64,000 nucleotides of DNA from Pseudorhodobacter antarcticus (GTDB taxonomy: Bacteria > Pseudomonadota > Alphaproteobacteria > Rhodobacterales > Rhodobacteraceae), in contig CAMAQR010000016.1 of the NCBI GenBank assembly GCA_945860375.1, forward strand, positions 1 to 64,000, given 5' to 3'. The first letter of the stretch is position 1. Each line of letters starts with the position of its first letter. The notes under the pieces are model-generated. The model was not told the origin of the DNA, did not search any database, and saw only the letters and a program-made list of their open reading frames with translations. Made by a program: the position numbers and the translations under genes. This document shows positions 46,564 through 56,422 of the stretch, piece by piece.

Positions 46564-46845
46564 TTACTTTGCGTTCAGCCGATCACGCAGAAGCTTGCCG
46601 GTTTTGAAGAACGGCACCTTCTTGTCATCCACCGCCACAGCCTCACCCGTCCTTGGGTTGCGGCCGACGCGGGCATCGCGCGACTTGACTGAGAACGCAC
46701 CAAAGCCACGCAGTTCGACCCGGTCGCCTTTGGCCAGCGCGTCAATGATTTCTTCAAAGACCGTATTCACAATACGTTCCACATGGCGCTGTGTCAGATG
46801 CGGATTTTCATCCGCAATCTTCTGGATCAGTTCAGATCGGATCAT
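46564..46845 (-). CDS. ihfB: Integration host factor, beta subunit
   Basis: This 93-residue DNA-bending protein pairs with IhfA. The HU/IHF fold and the DNA-binding arm [10 protein letters not shown] are clear, as is the start [20 protein letters not shown]. It is downstream of rpsA on the same strand, the classical rpsA-ihfB order, but separated by the rpsA terminator. Confidence 0.96.
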   Translation of the reverse strand: MIRSELIQKIADENPHLTQRHVERIVNTVFEEIIDALAKGDRVELRGFGAFSVKSRDARVGRNPRTGEAVAVDDKKVPFFKTGKLLRDRLNAK

Positions 46846-46967
46846 CCGCGATATCCCCCCTGTGGTGCCCCGTCCCGGTTCCCGGGTTCTGCTGCCGCCA
46901 CGCTGTTGTCCATTGGACTATAGGCATAATTTATCACGGCACAAACAAAAACGCAGGCTAACCCCGC

Positions 46968-47000
46968 CAAAGCAAAGGGCCCCGCAGTGATGCGGGGCCC
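46968..47000 (-). terminator. Rho-independent terminator of rpsA
   Basis: On the minus strand GGGCCCCGCA, loop TCAC and TGCGGGGCCC form a perfect 10-bp stem (46977-47000) followed by TTTGCTTT. It begins 25 nt after the rpsA stop and lies upstream of ihfB. Confidence 0.88.
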
Positions 47001-47024
47001 AAAGTGTTGCCGCTGACGGCTGGA

Positions 47025-48707
47025 TCAGTTCTTGTCGGCCTTCAAAGCCGCGCCAAGGATGTCGCCCAGAGATGCGCCCGAATCGGACGAACCATACTGC
47101 TCTACGGCTTCTTTCTCTTCGGCGATCTCACGCGCTTTGATCGACAGGCCCATGCGGCGGGTCTTGGGATCAATGTTGGTGACGCGCACGTCGATCTTGT
47201 CGCCAACCGAGAAACGCTCGGGACGCTGATCGGCACGTTCGCGCGACAGGTCCGAGCGGCGAATGAACGACTTGGCGCCGTTGTATTCGACTTCAACGCC
47301 GCCTTCTTCGATGGCGGTCACGACGACGGTGATGATACCGCCGCGCTTGATGCCATCAACGGCGTCGGTGAAGGTGTCTTCGCCCAAGGCTTTGACCGAA
47401 AGCGAAATACGTTCTTTCTCGACATCCACTTCGGTGACAGCCGCGGTAACGGTGTCGCCCTTGCGGTAGTTCTGAATGGCGTCTTCGCCGCGCTGGTCCC
47501 ACGACAGGTCGGACAGGTGAACCATGCCGTCGATGTCGTTGTCGAGGCCAACGAACAGACCGAATTCGGTGATGTTCTTGACTTCGCCTTCGATGTTGGT
47601 GCCGATCGGATGGGTTTCGGCAAAGACTTCCCACGGGTTGCGCTGGGTCTGCTTGAGGCCCAGGGAAACGCGGCGCTTGGCGCTGTCGATTTCCAGCACC
47701 ATGACTTCGACTTCCTGAGAGGTCGAGACGATCTTGCCGGGATGGACGTTCTTCTTGGTCCAGGACATTTCGGACACGTGAACCAGACCTTCGACGCCCG
47801 CTTCCAGCTCCACGAAGGCGCCGTAGTCGGTGATGTTGGTGACGCGGCCCTTGTGCACGGTGCCAAGCGCATAGGCTTTCTCAACGGCATCCCACGGATC
47901 GGATTGCAGTTGCTTCATGCCCAACGAAATACGGTGGGTTTCCTTGTTGATCTTGATGACCTGCACCTTGATCGTCTCGCCGATGGCGAGGATTTCCGAC
48001 GGGTGGTTGACGCGACGCCAAGCCATGTCGGTGACGTGCAACAGGCCGTCCACGCCGCCCAAGTCAACGAACGCACCGTATTCAGTGATGTTCTTGACGA
48101 CGCCGTCGATGGTTTGGCCTTCGGTCAGGTTGCCGATGACTTCGGCACGCTGCTCGGCACGCGATTCTTCAAGGATCGCACGGCGCGAGACAACGATGTT
48201 GCCACGACGACGGTCCATTTTCAGGATCTGGAACGGCTGCTTCATGCCCATCAACGGGCCAGCATCACGCACCGGACGGACGTCAACCTGCGAACCCGGC
48301 AGGAACGCAACAGCGCCGCCCAGATCAACAGTGAAGCCACCTTTGACACGGCCAAAGATCGCGCCATCGACGCGCGTTTCGGTCGCATAGGCCTTTTCAA
48401 GACGATCCCACGCTTCTTCGCGGCGGGCTTTCTCGCGCGAGATCTGGGCTTCGCCGCGCGAGTTTTCAACGCGGTCCAGATACACTTCAACAGTGTCGCC
48501 GACGTTGATATTCGGCAACTCGCCGGGGTTCGCAAATTCTTTAAGGTCGATGCGGCCTTCCATCTTGTAGCCGACATCGATGATGGCCTGGCCCGCTTCG
48601 ATCGCGATGACCTTGCCTTTGACAACCGTTCCCTCTTCGGGGGTGTCAATTTCGAAGCTTTCCTTCAACAGGGCTTCGAAGTCTTCCATAGTGTTTTTAG
48701 CGCACAT
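47025..48707 (-). CDS. rpsA: 30S ribosomal protein S1
   Basis: This 560-residue protein has six S1 (OB-fold) repeats, for example EEGTVVKGKVIAIEAGQAII, IDGVVKNITEYGAFVDLGGV and EGEVKNITEFGLFVGLDNDI, and promotes mRNA binding to the ribosome. ATG 48707 (MCAKNTMEDFEALL) has AAAGGA about 9 nt upstream; ATG 48689 six codons later is the alternative. It follows cmk in the conserved cmk-rpsA order, with an acetyltransferase gene between. Confidence 0.97.
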   Translation of the reverse strand: MCAKNTMEDFEALLKESFEIDTPEEGTVVKGKVIAIEAGQAIIDVGYKMEGRIDLKEFANPGELPNINVGDTVEVYLDRVENSRGEAQISREKARREEAWDRLEKAYATETRVDGAIFGRVKGGFTVDLGGAVAFLPGSQVDVRPVRDAGPLMGMKQPFQILKMDRRRGNIVVSRRAILEESRAEQRAEVIGNLTEGQTIDGVVKNITEYGAFVDLGGVDGLLHVTDMAWRRVNHPSEILAIGETIKVQVIKINKETHRISLGMKQLQSDPWDAVEKAYALGTVHKGRVTNITDYGAFVELEAGVEGLVHVSEMSWTKKNVHPGKIVSTSQEVEVMVLEIDSAKRRVSLGLKQTQRNPWEVFAETHPIGTNIEGEVKNITEFGLFVGLDNDIDGMVHLSDLSWDQRGEDAIQNYRKGDTVTAAVTEVDVEKERISLSVKALGEDTFTDAVDGIKRGGIITVVVTAIEEGGVEVEYNGAKSFIRRSDLSRERADQRPERFSVGDKIDVRVTNIDPKTRRMGLSIKAREIAEEKEAVEQYGSSDSGASLGDILGAALKADKN

Positions 48708-48857
48708 GTAGTTTGGTCCTTTTCTCGTCATTTTCACTGGCCACGCGGTTGGCTCCGCCGGTCTTGCATAATGAACAAAGGGCCGTGGCATGCGCCCGAC
48801 CCGTCCGATGTGCTGGATAGGCGGAATGGGCCCGGATGGCAAGGGTCTGCGCGTCGG

Positions 48858-49493
48858 TTAAAACTGATCCGCCGCCTTCTGCATCGCCTTGAAAAACTGG
48901 GCCACATGGGCGCCATCCACCAGTCCGTGGTGGACTTGCAGCGCCACCGCCATGGTCCAGCGCCCGGTGACTTCGGGGGTGTAGCGGCCCCAGCAGACAC
49001 GGGGAACAGAATCGTCACGATCAAACACCGGATTGTCAAAAGCGGTGAAATCAAGCCACGGCTGGCAGGACAAGAAAGCCACGCCATCGTCGCCATCGAC
49101 CCCGGGTTTCAAATCGCCTCCGGCCTGCGTATCGGCGATCACCTTGCGGGCGGAGGTGGCGAAATCGGTGAAATCGGGGTGCCAGTCCAGATAGGTGAAG
49201 CCAAGCCGCCCATCGGCGAATTGCAGCGTTGGCGACAGCATCATGCGGTCGTGAAAAACCACGGTATTGCCCCTGATGCGGCAGGCCATTTCAGGCACCG
49301 CATGCAGCGCCTCGCCGATGGCATGCGCACAGGCGAGATAGCCGGAAAAGCCTTCGTCATCGGCGCGGCGCGACAGGATGCGGGTCACGTCCACCCGCGC
49401 CGTCACCGCATATTGCGGTTTCTGAAACCGGCGGAACAGCGCCAATGTTTCGCGCCGGGGCCAGTCTGACAGGGTGATTTCAGTCGCGGTCAT
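48858..49493 (-). CDS. Chloramphenicol acetyltransferase-like enzyme (CatA fold)
   Basis: This 211-residue protein matches the trimeric CAT family. The catalytic His is in [13 protein letters not shown] near the C-terminus (family HHxxxDG), with the structural Asp present. Typical surrounding parts are [14 protein letters not shown] and [11 protein letters not shown]. The true acceptor is unknown: location in a housekeeping operon argues for an endogenous O-acetyltransferase rather than drug resistance. Its ATG overlaps the 3' end of cmk by 14 nt. Confidence 0.8.
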   Translation of the reverse strand: MTATEITLSDWPRRETLALFRRFQKPQYAVTARVDVTRILSRRADDEGFSGYLACAHAIGEALHAVPEMACRIRGNTVVFHDRMMLSPTLQFADGRLGFTYLDWHPDFTDFATSARKVIADTQAGGDLKPGVDGDDGVAFLSCQPWLDFTAFDNPVFDRDDSVPRVCWGRYTPEVTGRWTMAVALQVHHGLVDGAHVAQFFKAMQKAADQF

Positions 49494-50079
49494 CGACGGG
49501 CAGGGCCTTTTCCACAGCGGCAATGGCCATCGCCACAACGGAGTCGATGCCCATGTCAGAGGTATCAAGGATCACTGCATCCGGGGCCGCGCGCAAGGGC
49601 GCATCGGCGCGGCCCATGTCGCGGGCATCACGTTCCATGACCTCGGCCAGCACCTGTGCTGCATCGCCGCCGACCTCGAGCCAGCGGCGGTGGGCGCGCA
49701 CCGGGGCGCTGGCGGTGACGTAAAGCTTCACCTCGGCCTGCGGACAGATCACGGTGCCAATGTCGCGCCCGTCCAGAACGGCACCGCCCGGCGCGCGGGC
49801 AAAGCGGCGTTGGAAATCAACCAAGGCCGCACGAACTTCTGGGATCACTGCCACCCGGCTGGCGGCTTGACCCGCCGCCATGCTGCGCAGATCGTCTCGC
49901 GCCAGATCGGCGGCGGTCAGTGTCTGCGCCGCCTGCACCGGGTCGCCGCCCACCGCCCCCACCGCACGGTACAAAAGCCCGGTGTCCAGATGTGAAAAGC
50001 CAAACCGCAGCGCCACTGCCCGGCTGATCGTGCCTTTTCCCGCCGCAGCAGGTCCGTCGATGGCGACTGTGAAGATCAT
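49480..50079 (-). CDS. cmk: Cytidylate kinase
   Basis: This 199-residue enzyme phosphorylates (d)CMP. The P-loop [26 protein letters not shown] and the [18 protein letters not shown] segment are typical. The sequence reads ATG-CGC-ATG with GGGGA directly touching the first ATG (50085) and 6 nt before the second (50079), so the second is preferred. aroA-(two genes)-cmk-rpsA order is close to the classical aroA-cmk-rpsA cluster. Confidence 0.95.
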   Translation of the reverse strand: MIFTVAIDGPAAAGKGTISRAVALRFGFSHLDTGLLYRAVGAVGGDPVQAAQTLTAADLARDDLRSMAAGQAASRVAVIPEVRAALVDFQRRFARAPGGAVLDGRDIGTVICPQAEVKLYVTASAPVRAHRRWLEVGGDAAQVLAEVMERDARDMGRADAPLRAAPDAVILDTSDMGIDSVVAMAIAAVEKALPVDDRD

Positions 50080-50252
50080 GCGCATTCCCCGTGCACGAAA
50101 GTTTTACAGACGCAGCCGCGCTGTCAATCCGACTTTGGGCCTATCACCGCGCTGCGTTTGCCGTGATTTGACCGGAAAATCAAAGAACGGCCAGTTCAAC
50201 TCACCCCGCCGGACGTCTTTCGAGCGCGAAGACCGCCGTCGGCATCACGGGT

Positions 50253-50921
50253 TCAGCTGTCCAGACGGCGCGGTTCTTCATCCTCTTCCGGCGGATAGGC
50301 ATAGGCGTTTGACAAGATCATGCCGCCCACGTCCAGCGCCTCGGACACTGGGTCTTCTTCCTCAAAGGTGAATTCATAGGCGTCAAACGGAAAGGCTGCG
50401 GCGTCGACCAGACCTTCGACCGACAGCAGGGAAATATCCTCGGCGGCCAGTTCTTCGACCAGCATCTGCAGCGCCTCGGACGCCGATTCTGCCTTGATCA
50501 CCACCAGTTGGTAATGGCCGGCATATTCATCTTCATCCTCATCTGCCCATTCGGGATCAAAGGCGTCGATGCAGCAGGCGTAAACGCCCGACAGGGTGCC
50601 ATCGGTTTCATCGGGTTCAAAGGCATGGGCTTCGGAGACGCAAATCTCGCCCGATTCCTTGGCCGCAGCGACCATCTCGTCCATGTCCACTTCGAAGGGC
50701 ACGACGTCTTCGTCGAAATCCTCGGCGTCGCCTGCAAACAGCACGCGATCAAGGCGCAGGCCGTTGGCCTGTACGGAATTGGACAGCACCGCCAGCGCCT
50801 CGGACAGGTTGTCGGCCTCCAGCACGAAAAACCGCGCCTCGCCGCCGTAGTCCATTTCGTCCTGCATTTCGGCGGCGCCGTTGGGGTCGAAGGCTTCGAC
50901 AGCGGCGTAAAAAATTCCCAT
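50253..50921 (-). CDS. Acidic cytoplasmic protein with an internal duplication, unknown function
   Basis: This 222-residue protein is very acidic and has no signal peptide. Two halves resemble each other: FYAAVEAFDPNG ... FFVLEADNLSEALAVLSNSV (about 4-57) and VYACCIDAFDPEW ... YQLVVIKAESASEALQMLVE (about 113-167), each followed by AGDAEDFDEDVVPFEVD-like and VDAAAFPFDAYEFTFEE-like strands. It lies between aroA and cmk. AAAGGG precedes ATG 50921. No family is recognised. Confidence 0.75.
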   Translation of the reverse strand: MGIFYAAVEAFDPNGAAEMQDEMDYGGEARFFVLEADNLSEALAVLSNSVQANGLRLDRVLFAGDAEDFDEDVVPFEVDMDEMVAAAKESGEICVSEAHAFEPDETDGTLSGVYACCIDAFDPEWADEDEDEYAGHYQLVVIKAESASEALQMLVEELAAEDISLLSVEGLVDAAAFPFDAYEFTFEEEDPVSEALDVGGMILSNAYAYPPEEDEEPRRLDS

Positions 50922-51007
50922 GGTCAGCCCTTTCCGTGGCATTGGTTCGGGCCGCAAAGGCCCTGTTGCGTGCCTCTATACTGCGCCAATGTGACAAGCG
51001 CCACCAG

Positions 51008-51133
51008 CTAGGCCCGGCGGCGCGACAAGACCCAAAGCGCGCAAGCGGCGGCTGTGACCTGCCGCGCAGGGTATTGCCACGCGGCACAGCTGATTGCCAC
51101 GATGACGGGGGCCAGCCATTTCAGGAAGGACAT
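51008..51133 (-). CDS. 41-residue membrane protein downstream of aroA
   Basis: ATG 51131-51133 lies 12 nt after the aroA stop on the same strand and the frame ends at TAG 51008-51010. It encodes MSFLKWLAPVIVAISCAAWQ then YPARQVTAAACALWVLSRRR, with two hydrophobic segments and a basic end. The ribosome binding site is weak (GGGG close to the ATG), so coupling to aroA would be needed. Confidence 0.5.
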   Translation of the reverse strand: MSFLKWLAPVIVAISCAAWQYPARQVTAAACALWVLSRRRA

Positions 51134-51145
51134 CGCCCCAGCGTC

Positions 51146-52492
51146 TTAGTCGTGGGTCAAAGTCGCGCCCAAGCCCGTCATCAACCCCTCAAAGATCGGG
51201 AAAGAGGTGACGATGGGCGAGGCGTCATCAACCGATACCGGGTGCTGCGCGGCCATACCCAGCACAAGAAACGACATTGCGATGCGGTGGTCGATGTGGG
51301 TCTTGCAGGTGGCCCCGCCGGGCACGCCGCCCGCGCCCATGCCGTGGACGATCAGCGTATCCTCGTCTTCCTCAATACGGACGCCGCAGGCCTCCAGCCC
51401 GCGGGCCATGGCGTCGATGCGGTCGGATTCCTTGACGCGCAATTCCTTGACGCCCCGCATCACGGTTTTGCCGCTGGCACAAGCGGCGACGACCGACAGG
51501 ATCGGGTATTCGTCAATCATGCTGGGCGCGCGTTCCGGGGGCACCTCAATGCCCTGCATGTTGTCGCTGAACCGCACGCGCAGATCGGCGACAGGTTCGC
51601 CGCCTTCGGTGCGCGGATTTTGGAACGCAATGTCCGCGCCCATTTCCACAAGGGTCAGGTACAACCCGTTGCGGGTCAGGTTCTGGCTGACACCGGGGAC
51701 CAGAATATCCGACCCCTCAACGATCAGCGCCGCACAGACCGGGAAGGCCGCCGAGGACGGATCGCGTGGCACCGCCACGGTTTGCGGGCGCAATTCGGGT
51801 TGGCCTTGCAGGATGATCACGTTGCCTTCCGGGGTTTTCTCGACCGTCAACTGCGCACCAAAGCCCAGCAGCATCCGCTCGGAATGATCCCGCGTCGGTT
51901 CGCGTTCCATCACCACGGTTTCGCCGCGCACGTTCAGACCAGCCAGCAAAATGGCGGATTTCACCTGCGCCGAGGCGACGGGCAGGGTGTAGCGCACCGG
52001 CGCCGGGTCTGCCGCACCGACAACGGTCATCGGCAGGCGGCCGCCTTTGCGACCGTAAGCTTGGGTGCCAAACAACGACAGAGGATCGGTCACGCGGCCC
52101 ATCGGGCGTTTGCGCAAGGACGCGTCGCCGGTGAAGGTCACGGTCATCGGCGTGGTGGCCATGGTGCCCATGATCAGCCGCACGCCGGTGCCCGAGTTGC
52201 CGCAGTCGATCACATCGGCGGGTTCGCGAAAGCCACCGACGCCGACGCCGTTCACCGACCAATCGCCGGGGCCGTGTTGGGTGACGGTCGCGCCAAAGGC
52301 CTGCATGGCGCGGGCGGTGTCCAGCACATCCTGACCTTCCAGCAAGCCCGTGATCTGCGTCTCACCCACGGCCATTGCGCCGAAGATCAAGGCGCGGTGG
52401 CTGATCGACTTGTCGCCGGGAACCGCAGCAGTGCCTTTGAGGGGACCGGATTTATGGGCGGTCATCGGTTGGGCGGTGCCATGGGCGGACAT
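51146..52492 (-). CDS. aroA: 3-Phosphoshikimate 1-carboxyvinyltransferase (EPSP synthase)
   Basis: This 448-residue shikimate-pathway enzyme joins shikimate-3-phosphate and [60 protein letters not shown] and [13 protein letters not shown] are seen, the set found in class II-type enzymes. At the position where the tolerant class II enzyme CP4 has Ala (NAATG), this protein has Gly (NSGTG), the residue of the ordinary glyphosate-binding form. AGGAG lies 7 nt before ATG 52492. Confidence 0.96.
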   Translation of the reverse strand: MSAHGTAQPMTAHKSGPLKGTAAVPGDKSISHRALIFGAMAVGETQITGLLEGQDVLDTARAMQAFGATVTQHGPGDWSVNGVGVGGFREPADVIDCGNSGTGVRLIMGTMATTPMTVTFTGDASLRKRPMGRVTDPLSLFGTQAYGRKGGRLPMTVVGAADPAPVRYTLPVASAQVKSAILLAGLNVRGETVVMEREPTRDHSERMLLGFGAQLTVEKTPEGNVIILQGQPELRPQTVAVPRDPSSAAFPVCAALIVEGSDILVPGVSQNLTRNGLYLTLVEMGADIAFQNPRTEGGEPVADLRVRFSDNMQGIEVPPERAPSMIDEYPILSVVAACASGKTVMRGVKELRVKESDRIDAMARGLEACGVRIEEDEDTLIVHGMGAGGVPGGATCKTHIDHRIAMSFLVLGMAAQHPVSVDDASPIVTSFPIFEGLMTGLGATLTHD

Positions 52493-52566
52493 TCGGATCT
52501 CCTGCGATTTTTCAAGACTGATAGCGCAAGCGAATGCGGCGGTAAACGGGCGACCTGAACAGGGGA

Positions 52567-52601
52567 GCGATCGGGCGGGCCATCGAGGCCCCCCCGATCG
52601 C
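52567..52601 (-). repeat. Long GC-rich hairpin between the fasciclin pseudogene and aroA
   Basis: GCGATCGGG (52567-52575) and CCCGATCGC (52593-52601) pair, with GGCC/GGCC extending the stem inside. It lies downstream of the fasciclin pseudogene and upstream of aroA, both on the minus strand. No clear T-run follows, so it may be a rho-assisted terminator or a leader structure of aroA. Confidence 0.55.
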
Positions 52602-52677
52602 GCGGCCACCGCACCTTGGCTGGTGGCAGTGTGGGGCGCGGGCGACCAAGGGAAACGATTCGCGCCCGATGTTGGGG

Positions 52678-53221
52678 TTACTTTGGCACCAGCACCATAT
52701 TGACCACATGGATGACGCCGTTCGACTGGTTCACATCGCCAATCGTCACCTTTGACGCATTGCCGGATTCGTCCACCAGATACAGGTTGTGGCCCTTCAT
52801 TGTGGCCGACAGGCTGTCACCCGACAGGGTTTTCATGTGGAAATAGCCATCGGGCGAGGCTTTGATCCTTTTGGCGATATCCGCCGCCGAAAACTTGCCC
52901 GCCACCACATGCGCGGTCAGAACCTTGATCAACAGGTCCTTGTTTTCCGGCTTGAGCAATGTGTCCACGGTGCCTGCTAGGCAGGGCGTCAAAGCCGGAG
53001 TTCACAGGCGCAAACACGGTGAACGGGCCCGCACCTTGCAGCGCGTCCACCAGACCTGCAGCTGTGACGGCAGCGACCAGAGTGGTGTGGTCTTTCGAGT
53101 TCACGGCGTTTTCGACGATGTTTTTCGTCTCAAACATCGCGGCACCGCCAACGTCGGGGTTGGTGGCCAAGGCTGGACCAGCGACAAGGGCGAAGGCAAG
53201 GATCAGGGCGGAGGATTTCAT
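52678..53221 (-). pseudogene. Frameshifted fasciclin (FAS1) domain secreted protein
   Basis: The first part has a signal peptide ([19 protein letters not shown]) and the FAS1 motif [17 protein letters not shown]. The second part continues the domain in another frame: [32 protein letters not shown] and [14 protein letters not shown]. The frames join perfectly if one extra base (T at 52978 on the plus strand) is removed: CCT-A-GCA-GGC becomes Pro-Ala-Gly. FAS1 proteins act in adhesion or the envelope. A sequencing error is the alternative to true inactivation. Confidence 0.85.
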
Positions 53222-53433
53222 CGGGTTTCCTTTGGCATGCGGTGGGCCAGTCCCAACCGTCTGATCAGGAAACGGACGCAAAGGGGCCGAAGTTTCAGAT
53301 CGCGGATCACGGCTGCGTGATTGCCGTTTTTGCGCCTGCAGCGCCAAATCGTCCGTGACAAAAGCCCAAAGCGCCTGACAGTTTGATGCAGATCAGTTTG
53401 ATGCAGGTCAGATCGCGGATTGGAAACAATGTC

Positions 53434-54303
53434 TTAAAACCACTGGCCAGGCTCCATCAGGCCAAGGTCCATCAACTGCTGGCTGTGCCACTCGAACGGG
53501 ATCGAATTGTGCCAGCGGAAATCGCGGATGTCGAACATCGACCCTGCGTTGGTGCGCAAGGCCTTGGCTGTGCGGAAGGACACAATCGCCGTGGTGATGT
53601 TGTGGTGCCATGGGCAGGCGTAGGTGTTGTATTCCTCGTCGTTCAGGGTGAAATCGGTGCGCAACTCCAGCCCCGGTTTGGTGCGAAAGAGGGCAATCCG
53701 GTCGATCTTGCGGCGGGGCACCGGGATATGCTCTTCAAACCGCCAGCGCAGGCCACCAAAGAAATCCAGCTGGCGTTCTTTGGGATAGTTGTGGTTGGCG
53801 GTATCGGGACGCCCCAAGGCATAATAGCCCGATTTGTCCAGATGAGCGCGCTCCAGCGACACGGCGTTGGGGTACAGGTTCAGATCATCTGCATAAAGAT
53901 CAACAACATAGGACAGCAGGGCGTCGCGGCGTTCTTCGGTCTGGAAGGCCAGCATTTCACGGATGTTGCGTGTCTCACAGAACGGATGGAACAGGTACTC
54001 GCCGTTGTAGCAATAATAAAGCCAGATGCCGGGGGCGGCGGCGATGACGGCGTTGACCGCCTTGATCAGCGCGTCTTCGGCATGCACGTCCAAAGTAACG
54101 CAGTGAACTTTCGCCTCCAACTCGGCAGGCACCTTGATCTCAACAGGGGCCAACAGCACCACATGCACAAAGCCTGCCGCGATGTGATGGCGCAGGGTGG
54201 TGTCCACTTCGACCGGGTCTTCGGCAAAGACCAAAGCCAACGGACCCTTGGCCAGTGCTGCTTTGCCATCGGACAGAAATTGATCAAGTGACGCGTACTT
54301 CAT
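53434..54303 (-). CDS. Conserved protein, possible glycosyltransferase-like
   Basis: This 289-residue protein has no signal peptide or membrane helix. Strands such as GPLALVFAEDPVEVDTTLRH and HHIAAGFVHVVLLAPVEIKV near the N-terminus suggest a Rossmann/GT-A-like start, and the C-terminus is aromatic-rich (DIRDFRWHNSIPFEWHSQQL). I recall similar Rhodobacterales proteins labelled glycosyltransferase family 2, but no DxD active-site motif is obvious. Function is not established. Confidence 0.6.
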   Translation of the reverse strand: MKYASLDQFLSDGKAALAKGPLALVFAEDPVEVDTTLRHHIAAGFVHVVLLAPVEIKVPAELEAKVHCVTLDVHAEDALIKAVNAVIAAAPGIWLYYCYNGEYLFHPFCETRNIREMLAFQTEERRDALLSYVVDLYADDLNLYPNAVSLERAHLDKSGYYALGRPDTANHNYPKERQLDFFGGLRWRFEEHIPVPRRKIDRIALFRTKPGLELRTDFTLNDEEYNTYACPWHHNITTAIVSFRTAKALRTNAGSMFDIRDFRWHNSIPFEWHSQQLMDLGLMEPGQWF

Positions 54304-54460
54304 GCTCTGCCCAGTGTCGCCCCATCGGGGATTTTGTCGCAGAATCGGTTAAGCGATTGTTTATTGCAAGGCAACAGTGTCGGGCCGGTGTGGCTTTGGG
54401 TCGGAATTTTCAATCCATTTGGCGACGGCGCGGCTAGGGTGGCGAAAACGGGGGGGACCT

Positions 54461-54874
54461 ATGGATCATTTGGGCGGATGTTTGTGCGGCGCGGTGCGCT
54501 ATGCGGCGACGGGACCGCTGCGCGAGGTGGTGTTTTGCCATTGCAGCCAATGTCGCAAGCAAACCGGGCTTTATTATGCCGTAACTTCGATGCCGGTTGC
54601 GGCGTTGACGCTTCATCCAACCGACTCGCTGCTGTGGTATGCCGCTTCGGACTTTGCACAGCGCGGATTTTGCAAAACCTGTGGGTCTGCGCTGTTCTGG
54701 CAGCGCAATGGCGCGGAAGAGATCTTCGTTTTGGCCGGGTCATTCGATGATCCAACGGCTTTGACCCCCGGTTCTCACATCTGCACCGAGGGCCGCGCCG
54801 GGTTTTACGCGATTGCGGACGGCTTGCCCCAACACGCCCATGACGCACCGGGCCTGTCCATAGCGCAGGCGTAA
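54461..54874 (+). CDS. GFA (glutathione-dependent formaldehyde-activating)/CENP-V family protein
   Basis: This 137-residue protein has the GFA zinc-binding Cys sets: [22 protein letters not shown] and [12 protein letters not shown]. Family members are often annotated as S-(hydroxymethyl)glutathione synthases, but most are uncharacterised, so no reaction is assigned. GGGGGG lies 4 nt before ATG 54461. It is 55 nt upstream of miaB. Confidence 0.9.
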   Translation: MDHLGGCLCGAVRYAATGPLREVVFCHCSQCRKQTGLYYAVTSMPVAALTLHPTDSLLWYAASDFAQRGFCKTCGSALFWQRNGAEEIFVLAGSFDDPTALTPGSHICTEGRAGFYAIADGLPQHAHDAPGLSIAQA

Positions 54875-54929
54875 CGTTGCAGCCTTGCCCGCTTTGCCTT
54901 ATGGGCAGGGCTTCACGGATGGGTGCAGC

Positions 54930-56237
54930 ATGACCGAGGCCAAAAAGCTTTTCATCAAGACCTACGGCTGTCAGATGAACGTCTATGACAGCGAGCGGAT
55001 GGCCGAGGCCATGGGCGCGGATGGCTATGTGCTGACCGACACGGCGGAAAGCGCCGATATGGTGCTGCTGAACACCTGCCACATCCGAGAAAAAGCGGGG
55101 GAAAAGCTGTATTCCGATCTGGGGCGCTTGCGGAAGTTGAAAACCGCCAATCCCGATCTGAAGATCGGCGTGGCGGGCTGTGTGGCGCAGGCTGAGGGTG
55201 CCGAGATCATGCGGCGGATGCCGATTGTTGATCTGGTCGTCGGCCCGCAATCCTATCACCGCCTGCCGGAGATGGCGCGGGCCAAAGGGCCGCAAATCAA
55301 CACCGATTTCCCGGCCGAGGACAAGTTTGACCTGCTGCCGGAACGCAAAGTCACGCGTGGCCCGGCGGCGTTTCTGACGGTGCAGGAAGGGTGCGACAAG
55401 TTTTGCGCCTTTTGCGTGGTGCCTTACACGCGCGGCTCTGAAGTGTCGCGCCCCGTGCAGCGGATCATGGCAGAGGCGCGGGGACTGGTCGAAAAGGGCG
55501 TGCGCGACATCACGTTGCTGGGCCAGAATGTGAACGCCTATCATGGCGACGGTTACACTTTGTCGCGGCTGATCCGCGAGTTGGCGGGGATCGAAGGGCT
55601 GGCGCGTATCCGCTATACCACCAGCCATCCCAATGACATGGATGACGATCTGATCGCAGCCCATGGCGATTTGCCGCAACTGATGCCCTATCTGCACCTG
55701 CCGGTGCAATCGGGGTCGGATCGCATTTTGAAGGCGATGAACCGCAAGCATACGGCGGCACATTACCTGCGCCTGATCGACCGAATCCGCGCGGTGCGGC
55801 CCGACATTCTGCTGTCTTCAGATTTCATTGTGGGTTTTCCGGGTGAAACCGACCGCGACCATCAAGAGACGATGGACCTGATCCAAGTGGTGGGCTTTGG
55901 CATGGCGTATTCGTTCAAGTATTCGGCCCGCCCCGGCACGCCTGCGGCAGAAAAGCCGGAAATCGAATCGGAGGTGGCGGATGCGCGGTTGCAGGCGTTG
56001 CAAGCCTTGATCACCCAGCAACAGCGCGCAGCCCAAAACGCCATGGTTGGGCGTGAGGTGGGGGTGCTGTACGAAAAGCCCGGACGGTTGGCGGGACAGA
56101 TGATTGGCAAGTCCGATCACTTGCACGCGGTGTTTGTGAAAGACCCGTTTGGGAAGGTGGGCGAGTTGGTCCGGGTGAGAATCTTAGCTTCGTCCGCCAA
56201 CTCTTTGGAAGGCGCTAGGATTTCGGAGCAGCTCTGA
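54930..56237 (+). CDS. miaB: tRNA-2-methylthio-N6-dimethylallyladenosine synthase
   Basis: This 435-residue radical-SAM methylthiotransferase modifies A37 of tRNAs. The N-terminal MTTase domain has [17 protein letters not shown] and [11 protein letters not shown] with the auxiliary cluster Cys, the radical-SAM CxxxCxxC is [17 protein letters not shown], and a C-terminal TRAM domain closes the protein. A 15-codon upstream extension is rejected. It starts the plus-strand miaB-...-phoH-ybeY block. Confidence 0.96.
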   Translation: MTEAKKLFIKTYGCQMNVYDSERMAEAMGADGYVLTDTAESADMVLLNTCHIREKAGEKLYSDLGRLRKLKTANPDLKIGVAGCVAQAEGAEIMRRMPIVDLVVGPQSYHRLPEMARAKGPQINTDFPAEDKFDLLPERKVTRGPAAFLTVQEGCDKFCAFCVVPYTRGSEVSRPVQRIMAEARGLVEKGVRDITLLGQNVNAYHGDGYTLSRLIRELAGIEGLARIRYTTSHPNDMDDDLIAAHGDLPQLMPYLHLPVQSGSDRILKAMNRKHTAAHYLRLIDRIRAVRPDILLSSDFIVGFPGETDRDHQETMDLIQVVGFGMAYSFKYSARPGTPAAEKPEIESEVADARLQALQALITQQQRAAQNAMVGREVGVLYEKPGRLAGQMIGKSDHLHAVFVKDPFGKVGELVRVRILASSANSLEGARISEQL

Positions 56238-56422
56238 AACGGGCACGGTTTCCTGTGGTGCAACAGTACAGGGCGGCCCTGTCGAATTTGCGAAAAGCAC
56301 GCAACAATTAGTCATTGAATAGCCACAAACCCATAGATTTTGCTTTACATCAAGGGGCCATGGCGGCAAACCTGCCTTCAAGTATTTGTGTATTCCAATG
56401 ATTTGAGAAGGGAGCTGCGGCC

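Noticed and set aside
48858..49493. A chloramphenicol-resistance gene
   Set aside because: The CAT fold is present, but the housekeeping operon context and ordinary composition argue against an acquired resistance gene.
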